Shown here: in pieces, positions 17,896 to 26,613 of the stretch | How the letters are laid out: every line of letters starts with the position of its first letter | Position numbering within the stretch: position 1 is the first letter of the stretch | Source: Bacteroidales bacterium | Lineage (GTDB): Bacteria > Bacteroidota > Bacteroidia > Bacteroidales > UBA932 | Length of the DNA: 51,943 nucleotides | Assembly: GCA_017479265.1 (NCBI GenBank) | Contig: JAFVCK010000034.1 | Coordinates: 1-51,943, forward strand | Direction: 5' to 3' | Program-made: the position numbers and the translations under genes | The notes under the pieces: model-generated | Told to the model about the DNA's origin: nothing | Database searches by the model: none | Seen by the model: the letters and a program-made list of their open reading frames with translations, nothing else

Positions 17896-20348
17896 GACGA
17901 CTTGCATTGATATTTACCTGTATCCTTCTGGCAGTGCAGTCAGTCCAGGCTCCGCTGTATTCCGCTCCGAGGAAAAAGAAGGCACAGCCCGTGAAAGAAG
18001 CCCCGAAGAAGACCCCTTACGAGAAGTTCGTCTCCAAGAAGAGCGTCAAGTCGGCAGGCAACGTGATGCGGCTCTACCGCGACGGCAAGTCTTTCTTCCT
18101 TGAACTGCCCGATTCCCTTGACGGCAAGACGCTTGTGATGAGCACGAAGCTTCGCAGCAGCAGTTCAGCGTGGATTTCTCCAGGCACGGAGGTTTCTTCC
18201 AACAAGGCCTTCAAGATAGCCCGCACCGATTCCCTCTTGCTGCTATTGTCTCCTTCACTGGTCCCTGCAACCGGTGATTCCTTGATAGGCAAGGCCATCG
18301 ACCGTTCTTTCGGACTGCCTACGGAATATTCTTTCCCCATAAAGTACAGGGGCAAGGACTCTTCATCGGTCGTCGTTAATGTCAGCAAGCTCTTCGACCC
18401 TTCCAACAAGGATGTAATTAACCTAAAGGGCGTGCAGCTGGATGCCCATGCGTCCTTCTATCGCGGCACTGTCCAGAGCGAGTTCACCACCGACAAGGAG
18501 CTCGTGGCCTTCGGCAGCAGCATCGGAGCCGTCCGCAGCCTGACTTTCAGCGTGGCCCCCGCGTATGGCACGGCCTATCTCGACGAAGAGTCCATGCGCT
18601 TGACAGGCGAATTTATCACTACGCTCAACCTGCTGGATGACAAGGGTTTCAGCCCCAGAATCGCCGACGGCCGCATAGGCACGGGCACGGTGACGCGTTC
18701 CGTGTTCACCACCTCCGGCGGAGTCAAGAACGAGAAGATTGCTACCCGTTGGAAAGTGGATGAGGGCGAGAAGATAACGGTCTATGTGGACACCCTTTTC
18801 CCCGCCGCCTGGCAGCAGGCCATACGCAAGGGGCTCCTCGCCTGGAACACCGCCTTCGAGCAGATAGGCCTCGGCAAGGTCATAGACGTTCGCCCTTACG
18901 CTTCATATATAGGCTTCACCCCTGAAAATCCTTTCATCAGCACTGTCCGCGCCGATTTGCACGGACAGGGCGAGTCCATAGGCGCTTCCCTTCTGAGCAA
19001 TCCCTGCACCGGCGAGATTGTCTCCACCACCATTACCGTCCCCGGCGGAATAATCAATTCCATAAGGGAGGCGGGCATATTCTGCAACAGCGACGTGGAC
19101 AGCCGCTTTGCCTCCTATGATATCTCGGAAGATGCTGTGGCAGAGGTGCTTAAGGCCAAGATTATGGGTATTTTCGGCCGTGTGCTCGGGCTCTCTCCCA
19201 ACATGGCCGGTTCGTATGCCTATTCTCCCGCCCAGCTGCGCAGTTCTTCCTTTACCAAGGTACACGGCATAACCTCTTCTGTGACCGACGACGTGACTTT
19301 CAACCTGCTGGCCCGTCCGGGGGACAAAGAAAAGGGAGTCGTCACGATAGTTGACAAGATAGGGGACTATGACAAGTTCGCCATATCGTGGCTGTACAAG
19401 GTGTTCCCCGAAGGCTCAGACGAGAAGGCTCTTCTGAGGGCCATGCTCGACGAGTCTGCCGGCCGCCAGGAATATCTCTATTGTCCTGTGCGTCAGGGGA
19501 ATCCCGACCCCCGGGGAATTGCCGGAGACCTTGGCAACGACCCCTTCGAGCTGTACTCCACCATCCGCACCAGGCTTGCTTTCGTGGCCGCCAACGCTAC
19601 GGGCTGGTTCAATGTCCCTTCGCTGGAGAATACTTCCTTCAGGGAACTCTTCGTGGAACGCCTCTGGATGTACTTCCTGTCCTCTTCAAGGGCCCTTTCG
19701 AGCCAGATTGGAGGCATCTGTTTCCAGGATATGTCCAAGGGTGTGAAGGCTACGGCCCTTCCCGTGGATGTCCAGAAGCGCACAATGAAAGTGCTGTATT
19801 CCTCGCTTAACGACATGTCATGGCTGGATTCCAACCAGGACCTCCTTCAGTGGTCGGGAGCCAACAGGGCCTATTCCCTTATGACCAGGATCAACTGCTA
19901 TCTTCAGTCGGGCCTTGTCAGCAGGATAGACTGGGTGGCCGCCTCCGTTGCGCTGGCAGGCAACGAGTATTCCCTTTCGGAGTATCTTGACGACCTTACG
20001 GCTCTTGCCGGGGATAATATACGCTCGGGCAAAATGCCTGTAGGTGACGACCTTATGTTCGGAAGCTACATATCCATAGGCCTTCTGCGTCGCGCCCCGC
20101 TCGCCGCGCGGCGTTATGCCGAAAGTGCCCACAAGGCCGGGCTTCAGGAAGAGGAAGCCCTCACCATGCCCTTTACCGGGATACCTGCCGCCGCCCTTTC
20201 GGACATGCAGGCCGAGTGCTTCTCCCAGCTGCTGAAAATACAGAAGATTCTCTCCTCCGGCCATGCCGCCGCTTCCGGGGATGACAGATACAGGATAGAA
20301 TACCTGCAGGGCATAGTTGATGAGGCCCTGGACGAAAAGAAACGATAA
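17892..20348 (+). CDS. Paralogue of the preceding metalloprotease with active site lost (pseudoprotease)
   Basis: 818 residues, clearly homologous along its length to the previous gene: the same signal peptide plus Lys-rich linker, FFLELPDSLDGKTL, RIADGRIGTGTVTRSVFTT, a WNTAFEQIG segment and LLARPGDKEKGVV. Where the active copy has HEVGHTLGLMHN this protein has GIFGRVLGLSPN (residues 426-437): H441, E442, H445 and H451 are replaced by G426, I427, R430 and P436, while the structural LGL and final Asn remain. The Met-turn Met is Thr (T465 in SVTDD). It therefore cannot bind the catalytic zinc. The reading frame is full length without frameshift, so it seems to be selected as a binding, inhibitory or scaffold partner of the active enzyme. 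It is translationally coupled to it by a 4-base overlap. Confidence 0.88.
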   Translation: MRRLALIFTCILLAVQSVQAPLYSAPRKKKAQPVKEAPKKTPYEKFVSKKSVKSAGNVMRLYRDGKSFFLELPDSLDGKTLVMSTKLRSSSSAWISPGTEVSSNKAFKIARTDSLLLLLSPSLVPATGDSLIGKAIDRSFGLPTEYSFPIKYRGKDSSSVVVNVSKLFDPSNKDVINLKGVQLDAHASFYRGTVQSEFTTDKELVAFGSSIGAVRSLTFSVAPAYGTAYLDEESMRLTGEFITTLNLLDDKGFSPRIADGRIGTGTVTRSVFTTSGGVKNEKIATRWKVDEGEKITVYVDTLFPAAWQQAIRKGLLAWNTAFEQIGLGKVIDVRPYASYIGFTPENPFISTVRADLHGQGESIGASLLSNPCTGEIVSTTITVPGGIINSIREAGIFCNSDVDSRFASYDISEDAVAEVLKAKIMGIFGRVLGLSPNMAGSYAYSPAQLRSSSFTKVHGITSSVTDDVTFNLLARPGDKEKGVVTIVDKIGDYDKFAISWLYKVFPEGSDEKALLRAMLDESAGRQEYLYCPVRQGNPDPRGIAGDLGNDPFELYSTIRTRLAFVAANATGWFNVPSLENTSFRELFVERLWMYFLSSSRALSSQIGGICFQDMSKGVKATALPVDVQKRTMKVLYSSLNDMSWLDSNQDLLQWSGANRAYSLMTRINCYLQSGLVSRIDWVAASVALAGNEYSLSEYLDDLTALAGDNIRSGKMPVGDDLMFGSYISIGLLRRAPLAARRYAESAHKAGLQEEEALTMPFTGIPAAALSDMQAECFSQLLKIQKILSSGHAAASGDDRYRIEYLQGIVDEALDEKKR

Positions 20349-20363
20349 TTTTTATTAAATATC

Positions 20364-22490
20364 ATGCTTATGAAAAAGATTCAATTGATTGTTGCCTCAG
20401 GGCTGACCCTGATGGCTCTTGCCGGTTGCCAAAGCACCGTCAAGGAAATTGAAAAAGAGGTCGAGAAGCCTGTGGGACTGAGCATCGACGCTACAGTCAT
20501 AGGCGTAGGCGCCGCCGGTGGCGAGAAGGTAATTTCCTTCACCGCCAACGAGGCATGGACCCTTTCGACCGCAGACAACTGGATTACTCCCGACAAGACT
20601 TCGGGAGAGGCCGGTAAGGCTGAGGTCAAACTCACCGTCGCTCCTTTGGAGGGCGATGCCCGCACCGGAAAGGTCACTATCAAGGCCGGTTCCACTACTA
20701 CCGAGTTCACCGTTGAGCAGAGCCCCGTTGCAGAATTCACAAACGGGAACGGGATTAACATTTCCGCCGCTGCCCAGGACATCATGATTCCTTTCTCCAC
20801 CAATGTGGCTGATTACACTGTCACCATTACCGAGAACACCCCTTGGCTTACCGTGAGCTCGACCAAGGCTGCCATCGACGGTATAATCACTATTCATGCT
20901 GCCGCCAACAACACCCTGAGCCCCAGGATAGGCGGATTTACCATTGCGGCCGCCGGATATACTTCAGCCTACGTCGTAGTCCAGGATTCCGAGTTCATTC
21001 CTGCATCTGAGGCTTCAGCCGTATGGCTGGGCTCCGCACAGGATCCTTACAACGAGGAGGCAGGGGCGTACAACAACTTCTACCAGTTCGCCATCACTCT
21101 CGGCATCGCTGACGGAGATACCGTTGTCCTTGCCATCAACACCGAAGAGCCCGAAGATACCCAGGTTGTCCCCGAAGGCGAATACGAGGTCGATGCCGCC
21201 GCTATTTACAAGCCCGGCACCTTCTCCGTCAAGTCCACAGGCGGCAACGAGAAGTACTACACCACTCTCTTTGTCGGCGATAAGGAAATTGCCATTATCG
21301 ACGGTGAAATCACCATCGAAAAGACAGATGGCGGGTATGCAATCTCAGCCCTCCTTATGGATGCTCTCGAGGAAATCCACAGCTACAGTTATGAGGGCGA
21401 ACTCATTGTCACTGACGAGTCTCTCAGCGCCGAGAATACCGACTTGCAGTATATAGGCGACTATAGCACCCACTTCGCCAACATGGTCAACGATGAATGG
21501 AAGTTCACCTTCTACGCTTCCCAGGGTGTTGCTGCTGGTGATTCATATCCTGTGCGCGGTTTCAATGTCACTGTCTTTACCGAGAAGGGCGTGACAGTTC
21601 CCGAAGGCGAGTTCAAGTACGAAGCCCCGGCAGATGATCCCACCTCTACGTATGCACATGGTAACATGCTTGTCAACCCAGGCACCTTCTACAATCTTTC
21701 CTTCTATGCCGCGTATGAGCATGTGCCCGGAGTCTATGTCAGCAATGAGCTTAAAGAAGGCACCACGCCTAAATTCTCCATCGAGCCCCAGGATGACGGC
21801 CGCTATACCGTCAAGGTCTCTGCTACCATAGTACAGACCGTCGAGGTGGACGAAGTTGACGAAGATGGAAATACGGTGTATGACGATGACTGGAATGCTG
21901 TCGTGATTTCACTTGACACCTACGAGATTCCCTTCGAGCAGACATATATCAACGTGACCCTCGCCGAGCCTGTCCCGAACAGCTATTACACTGTGTTTGA
22001 AGATGGCGACTACACCGTCAAGGGCGAAATCATGAATTCCTACCTGATGCCTCGTTGGGGTGGCAAGGCCTTCAATGATGACTGCCATCTCTTCGTGTTC
22101 GGATTCCTGGCAATAGACGGAAACTGGAACGTATATCTGGCCGTCAATATCGAGCAGGAATACGAATTTGAGAATAATTTCCCTCCTACAGCTGCCAACC
22201 CCCGTTACTGCGGTACTCCTTTCCAGTACGGTCATTACGAGTTCTCAGCTACCGCTGCCAAGAACGCTCTGCTGCCTGTCAAGGGATGGCACAGGATTAT
22301 CAACGCATACTCCGGCACCACCTTCCAGGTTGTCGGCGGCTCCATCGATATAGATAACACCAGCATCACCTACGACCTCGTGGGCAAGAATGCCGCCGGG
22401 AAGACCATTACCTTCAAGGGTACCCACGCTTCCACGTTCTATTACATGATGAATACATCTACCACGACTTACACTCTCGACGAGATTTAG
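20364..22490 (+). CDS. BACON-domain surface lipoprotein
   Basis: 708 residues. The lipobox is LMALAGC (Cys at about residue 22), then a charged stalk (STVKEIEKEVEKP). Two BACON-type beta domains follow: about 35-125 (FTANEAWTLSTADNWITPDK ... VTIKAGSTTTEFTVEQSP) and about 135-215 (TITENTPWLTVSSTKA). The remaining ~480 residues hold beta-rich modules with a recurring pattern of short sequence such as VPEGEYEVDA / VPEGEFKYEA, IAIIDGEITIEKTDGGYAIS and an acidic patch (VDEVDEDGNTVYDDDW). No catalytic motif is visible. BACON domains are thought to bind carbohydrate or protein ligands. A second ATG (20370, MKKIQL) is an alternative start. It is the last gene of the SusCD/protease locus, 15 AT-rich bases after the pseudoprotease. 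Confidence 0.85.
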   Translation: MLMKKIQLIVASGLTLMALAGCQSTVKEIEKEVEKPVGLSIDATVIGVGAAGGEKVISFTANEAWTLSTADNWITPDKTSGEAGKAEVKLTVAPLEGDARTGKVTIKAGSTTTEFTVEQSPVAEFTNGNGINISAAAQDIMIPFSTNVADYTVTITENTPWLTVSSTKAAIDGIITIHAAANNTLSPRIGGFTIAAAGYTSAYVVVQDSEFIPASEASAVWLGSAQDPYNEEAGAYNNFYQFAITLGIADGDTVVLAINTEEPEDTQVVPEGEYEVDAAAIYKPGTFSVKSTGGNEKYYTTLFVGDKEIAIIDGEITIEKTDGGYAISALLMDALEEIHSYSYEGELIVTDESLSAENTDLQYIGDYSTHFANMVNDEWKFTFYASQGVAAGDSYPVRGFNVTVFTEKGVTVPEGEFKYEAPADDPTSTYAHGNMLVNPGTFYNLSFYAAYEHVPGVYVSNELKEGTTPKFSIEPQDDGRYTVKVSATIVQTVEVDEVDEDGNTVYDDDWNAVVISLDTYEIPFEQTYINVTLAEPVPNSYYTVFEDGDYTVKGEIMNSYLMPRWGGKAFNDDCHLFVFGFLAIDGNWNVYLAVNIEQEYEFENNFPPTAANPRYCGTPFQYGHYEFSATAAKNALLPVKGWHRIINAYSGTTFQVVGGSIDIDNTSITYDLVGKNAAGKTITFKGTHASTFYYMMNTSTTTYTLDEI

Positions 22491-22509
22491 TCAGTCGCAG
22501 CTCCATTCT

Positions 22510-22537
22510 GCAAGCCGGCCCGCCAGGACCGGCTTGC
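22510..22537 (+). terminator. Hairpin after the SusCD/protease locus (probable terminator)
   Basis: A perfect 9-bp stem, GCAAGCCGG (22510-22518) with CCGGCTTGC (22529-22537) and a 10-base loop, lies 20 bases after the BACON gene stop. It is followed only by TTGCATTTCC, a weak T tract, so termination may be partial. The rest of the gap to 22731 is AT-rich with no recognisable gene and no exact promoter match. Confidence 0.55.
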
Positions 22538-22731
22538 TTGCATTTCCTGCCCGCACAGGTGACAAAAAGGCTTTTCGGGGTGATAATGCGACAATTCGGC
22601 AATAATTTTCTAAAATTGCGCCTGAGTTGTTAAAAAATTTGCTTTTGAATAGAAATGTTGGTAAATTGCGGTTTGAATGGGGTAGAAGGGTGTTTTTGCC
22701 CCCGAATGTTTAATTTATGGAGGTTGATGGT

Positions 22732-23757
22732 ATGAAAAGGATTACAATTCGTGATGTGGCACGCGAGGCGGGAGTTTCCGTCACGCTGGTGTCTTTTGTT
22801 ATGAACGCAAAGAGGGACAAGGACGGTAAACTGGATTGCCCCGTGAACGAGCAGACAGCGAAGCGTGTCCTTGAGGTTGCCGAAAGGCTGGGCTACAAGC
22901 GCAATTTTGCTGCGGCCTCCCTGCGCAGCGGCCGTTCCAATACCATCGCCGTCATCCCCAACGACATTTCCAACAAGTTCTTCGCCGGCATATCCCGCTG
23001 CATAGAGGATATGGCCCACAAAAGGGGATATACCGTATTCTTCGCCAGTTCGGAAGAGAGCGCAGACCGCCTTTCCTCAGCCATTGACGCGGTGATAGCC
23101 CACAATGTGGACGGCATCATAGTGGCTCCCGTGACAGGGGGCGAGGATTCTATCACCAGGGCCCGTGACGCGAAGGTGCCTGTGGTTCTTCTGGACCGCG
23201 ACATTGAAGGCATACAGGGCGTGGGCAAGGTCCTTCTGGACGACGAGGCCGCAGGGCAGATGGCCACAGGCCTGCTGCTGGACAAGGGCCTCACGAAGGT
23301 GGAGATGATTTCCTACACCCTCGGCATCTCCAGCCTCTCCGAGCGCGAGGCGGGATACCGCAAAGCCATGATGGACAGGGATTTGTACAATAACGCGAGG
23401 GTTCACTACACTACCTACGGCAAGGCCGAGGCCGATGTGGAGAATGTCATCCGCGATGCCATGGACAGGGGAGTACAGGCCTTCTTCCTGCCTACATATT
23501 CCCTCTCCGCCACCGTGCTCTCAGTGCTCCGTAAGCTGGGCCTCCGTACTCCCGAGGACCTTGCCATAGTGGGCTTCGACGAGAGCGACATATACAGTCT
23601 CTACAGCACCACCGTCACCCACATTGTCCAGCCCCTCAAGGAACTGGGCGAGAAGTCGGTGGAGGTGCTTATCAACATGATAGAAGGGAAGCCTGCCGAG
23701 AGCATAATCCTCAAGCCGGGGCTGATACCCGGCGGCTCCACCGAAATAAAGAAGTAA
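22732..23757 (+). CDS. LacI-family transcriptional regulator
   Basis: 341 residues from ATG 22732, chosen because the sequence begins MKRITIRDVAREAGVSVTLV, the canonical LacI start, and because GGAGG (22719-22723) lies 8 bases upstream. An ATG five codons earlier (22717) is in frame but overlaps that ribosome-binding site. The HTH domain covers residues 1-65 with a slightly longer loop (AKRDKDGKLDCPV) than usual and a hinge at LRSGRSNTIAVIPNDIS. A periplasmic-binding-protein-like sensor domain follows (VDGIIVAPVTGG, VPVVLLDRDIEG, EDLAIVGFDESDIYSLYSTT). It could regulate the downstream amino-sugar and transketolase genes or the upstream outer-membrane locus; neither is shown. A zinc peptidase gene follows after 4 bases. 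Confidence 0.93.
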   Translation: MKRITIRDVAREAGVSVTLVSFVMNAKRDKDGKLDCPVNEQTAKRVLEVAERLGYKRNFAAASLRSGRSNTIAVIPNDISNKFFAGISRCIEDMAHKRGYTVFFASSEESADRLSSAIDAVIAHNVDGIIVAPVTGGEDSITRARDAKVPVVLLDRDIEGIQGVGKVLLDDEAAGQMATGLLLDKGLTKVEMISYTLGISSLSEREAGYRKAMMDRDLYNNARVHYTTYGKAEADVENVIRDAMDRGVQAFFLPTYSLSATVLSVLRKLGLRTPEDLAIVGFDESDIYSLYSTTVTHIVQPLKELGEKSVEVLINMIEGKPAESIILKPGLIPGGSTEIKK

Positions 23758-23761
23758 CACC

Positions 23762-24616
23762 ATGAAACTAGACGGAAGACGCGAAAGTACCAATGTCCAG
23801 GACCGCCGGGGAATGAGCGGCGGGGCCAAGATGGGCCTTGGAGGCATAGTCATTGTCGGACTTATCACCCTGCTTATGGGCGGAGACCTCGGCGATGTAT
23901 TCAATGTAATAAGTTCCCAGGGAGGGATTACCGGGCAGACCAGCACAGAATTTACCGCGGAGGAACAGGCCCTTGCATCCTTCTCCAAGAAAATCCTGGC
24001 CGGTACCGAGGATGTCTGGACCAGATATTTCCAGAAGAACGGCCTCGGCGAGTATCAGTCCCCTACCATGGTCCTCTATACGGGCCAAACCCAGAGCGGC
24101 TGCGGCACAGGTTCGGCTTCCATGGGCCCCTTCTACTGCTCAGCTGACCAGTGCCTGTACATAGACCTCAGCTTCTTCTCATCGATGAAGAGCCAGCTCG
24201 GGGCCGACGGCGACTTTGCCTATGCATACGTTATAGCCCATGAGGTCGGGCACCATGTCCAGCACCTGCTCGGTACCCTTGGACAGGCCCACCAGCAGAT
24301 GGCCCGCATGAGCAAGGCCGATGCCAACAAGCTTAGCGTCCGCATCGAGCTGCAGGCCGATTTCTATGCCGGAGTATGGGCCCATCACGACAATGAGATG
24401 TTCGGCTCCATAGAGCCCGGAGACATAGACGAGGCCATACGCTGCGCCTCGGTAATCGGTGACGACTACCTCCAGAAGAAAGCCCAGGGCTATGCCGTCG
24501 AGGAGTCTTTCACCCATGGTACAGCCGCCCAGCGCAAGAAGTGGCTGAGCCTCGGCATACAGACAGGAGACATTCGTCAGGGTGATACTTTCTCCCTGTC
24601 CGAGAGCCAGTTATAA
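23762..24616 (+). CDS. Neutral zinc metallopeptidase, YpfJ/KPN_02809 family
   Basis: 284 residues. A charged N-terminus and a single membrane segment (about 22-40, AKMGLGGIVIVGLITLLMGG) anchor the protein; family members have the same layout. The peptidase domain shows the cysteine-bearing QSGCGTGSASMGPFYCSADQ and the zinc motif HEVGHHVQ with H160, E161 and H164; a probable third ligand lies in RIELQADFYAGVW. The C-terminal FTHGTAAQRKKWLSLGIQTG is also family-typical. The physiological substrate of this family is unknown. It is encoded 4 bases after the LacI regulator and so is likely co-transcribed. Confidence 0.92.
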   Translation: MKLDGRRESTNVQDRRGMSGGAKMGLGGIVIVGLITLLMGGDLGDVFNVISSQGGITGQTSTEFTAEEQALASFSKKILAGTEDVWTRYFQKNGLGEYQSPTMVLYTGQTQSGCGTGSASMGPFYCSADQCLYIDLSFFSSMKSQLGADGDFAYAYVIAHEVGHHVQHLLGTLGQAHQQMARMSKADANKLSVRIELQADFYAGVWAHHDNEMFGSIEPGDIDEAIRCASVIGDDYLQKKAQGYAVEESFTHGTAAQRKKWLSLGIQTGDIRQGDTFSLSESQL

Positions 24617-24675
24617 GATAGCTTTTCGGCCTTTGTGCCGCACGAAACCATAAACAAAACGAAAACAAAAGCATC

Positions 24676-26610
24676 ATGAAGCATTTTACCTTACCCAAAG
24701 ACGGAGGACTCATAGAGGACAAGATTCCCCGCGGAGTCCTTCACAGTTTCGAAAAGATTTCCACCGAAATCTTCGATGATTCCACCGATGCCAGCGACGA
24801 GATAGCGGGCATCATAATCAAGAGCATACGCGACCACGAGGCCGCCAACACCGGACGCAATTTCCGCCTCGGACTCACAACAGGCGCTTCTCCCGTGTCC
24901 CTGTACAAGTGGCTGGTCCGCTACTACGAGGAGGGCAAGGTCTCCTTCGCCAACGTGGATATATGCTCCATTGACGAGTACTATCCCGTTTCCAGCGACC
25001 ATCGCCAGAGCCGCAACTACCGCCTGCACAAGGAGTTCCTCGACCTGGTAGATGTCAAAGAAGAGAATATACATATTCCTGACGCGACCGTTCCCGAGGA
25101 GCAGGTTTCCGACTATTGTGCTGAATATGAGAAGATTGCACGCGGACTGGACCTTCTGGTCATAGGAGTCGGCGAGCACGGGCAGGTCGGATTCAACGAG
25201 GCCGGCGCCTCTCCCAAGAGCCGTACCCGCGTTGTCCAGCTTTCATACACCTCCCGCAAGCGCCAGGCGAAGAACTACAACGGCAAGATAGAATTCACCC
25301 CCAAGACCACCATTACTGTCGGTATAGACACCATACTTTCCGCCAAGAGGATTATCCTCATGGCATGGGGAGAGAAGAAGGCCAACGTGGTCAAGGCCAT
25401 AGCCGAAGGCTCCATAGACCCTTCATATCCCGCATCCTATCTCCAGATGCACGACAACATTTCCCTGTACGCCGACGAGAACTCCGCCGCCCTTATGACA
25501 AGGGTAGTGGCCCCCTGGATGGTGGGTCCCTGCCGCTGGAGCCGCAAGTACATCCGCAAGGCCGTCGTGTGGCTCTGCCAGAAGGTACACAAGCCTATCC
25601 TCAAGCTCACCCAGAACGACTATCTGGAGAATTTCCTGGGCGAACTGCTTGAGATATACGGCGCTTACGACAAAATCAACATAGACGTTTTCAACGACCT
25701 CCAGCATACCATCACCGGATGGCCCGGCGGCAAGCCCAATGCCGACGACAGCACCCGTCCCGTCAAGTCCAATCCCTTCCCCAAGACCGTTCTCATATTC
25801 TCACCCCACCCGGATGACGATGTGATTTCCATGGGAGGCACCTTCATCCGCCTCGTGGAGCAGGGACACAATGTGCATGTGGCTTACGAGACCTCCGGTG
25901 ACCTTGCAGTGCATGACGACGTGGTGCTCCAGCACATGGATGCAGCCTATCAGCTGGGATTTGCCGACAAGTTCGAAGAGGTCAAGGCCATTATAGATTC
26001 CAAGAAGCCCGGCGAGCCCGAGCCCAAGGCCCTTCTGGCCATAAAAGGTGCAATTCGCCGCAGCGAGGCCCGTGGAGCCGTCCGTTCCTTCGGCCTGAAC
26101 GCGGCCACCAACGCCCACTTCCTGAACCTTCCTTTCTATGAGTCCGGCGGCGTTACCAAACTGCCCCGCACCCAGAAAGACCTCGACATAATCAAGGCCC
26201 TGATAAAGGAGATAAAGCCCGACCAGATTTACATGGCAGGCGACCTGGCCGACCCTCACGGCACCCACCGCGTATGTACCGAGGCAGCCCTGGAGTCTAT
26301 CCAGCAGCTCAAGGCCGAGGGTGAGACCTGGCTGGAGAACACTACCATCTGGCTCTATCGAGGAGCATGGATGGAGTGGGAACTCGGCAGGGTGGACATG
26401 GCCGTTCCCCTCAGCCCGGACGAGCTGGTCAAGAAGCGTCATGCCATTTTCCGCCACCTCTCCCAGAAGGACATCGTTCCCTTCCCCGGCGACGACCCGC
26501 GCGAGTTCTGGCAGAGGGCCGAAGAGCGCACCCAGAATACGGCCGCTCTTTACAACGACCTCGGAATGGCTGAGTATCAGGCAATTGAAGTATTTCTTAA
26601 ACTCTGTTAA
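24676..26610 (+). CDS. NagB-like / PIG-L (LmbE-like) deacetylase fusion
   Basis: 644 residues, two enzyme-like domains. Residues of about 35-290 resemble glucosamine-6-phosphate deaminase (LTTGASPVSLYKWLVRYYEE, DICSIDEYYP), but the active-site segment reads GEHGQVGFNE (166-175): the equivalents of E. coli Asp141 and His143 are H168 and Q170, with only Glu148 (E175) kept. Residues of about 365-640 form a PIG-L/LmbE zinc deacetylase domain with SPHPDDD (376-382) and DPHGTH (526-531) as metal-binding motifs. The fusion could deacetylate an N-acetyl-amino-sugar compound while the NagB part senses or binds a sugar phosphate; that split is inference. It lies 3 bases upstream of a normal nagB. Long NagB-like proteins of this type are known in the phylum, usually annotated as deaminases. 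Confidence 0.85.
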   Translation: MKHFTLPKDGGLIEDKIPRGVLHSFEKISTEIFDDSTDASDEIAGIIIKSIRDHEAANTGRNFRLGLTTGASPVSLYKWLVRYYEEGKVSFANVDICSIDEYYPVSSDHRQSRNYRLHKEFLDLVDVKEENIHIPDATVPEEQVSDYCAEYEKIARGLDLLVIGVGEHGQVGFNEAGASPKSRTRVVQLSYTSRKRQAKNYNGKIEFTPKTTITVGIDTILSAKRIILMAWGEKKANVVKAIAEGSIDPSYPASYLQMHDNISLYADENSAALMTRVVAPWMVGPCRWSRKYIRKAVVWLCQKVHKPILKLTQNDYLENFLGELLEIYGAYDKINIDVFNDLQHTITGWPGGKPNADDSTRPVKSNPFPKTVLIFSPHPDDDVISMGGTFIRLVEQGHNVHVAYETSGDLAVHDDVVLQHMDAAYQLGFADKFEEVKAIIDSKKPGEPEPKALLAIKGAIRRSEARGAVRSFGLNAATNAHFLNLPFYESGGVTKLPRTQKDLDIIKALIKEIKPDQIYMAGDLADPHGTHRVCTEAALESIQQLKAEGETWLENTTIWLYRGAWMEWELGRVDMAVPLSPDELVKKRHAIFRHLSQKDIVPFPGDDPREFWQRAEERTQNTAALYNDLGMAEYQAIEVFLKLC

Positions 26611-26613
26611 CCA

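Noticed and set aside
20348-20363. Separate promoter for the BACON lipoprotein gene
   Set aside because: The 15-base gap is only AT-rich; no TTTG/TAnnTTTG pair at correct spacing was found, so co-transcription is more likely.
15358-22490. A polysaccharide utilisation locus
   Set aside because: Despite SusC/SusD there is no glycoside hydrolase, lyase, esterase or sulfatase, and the exported enzymes are protease-like.
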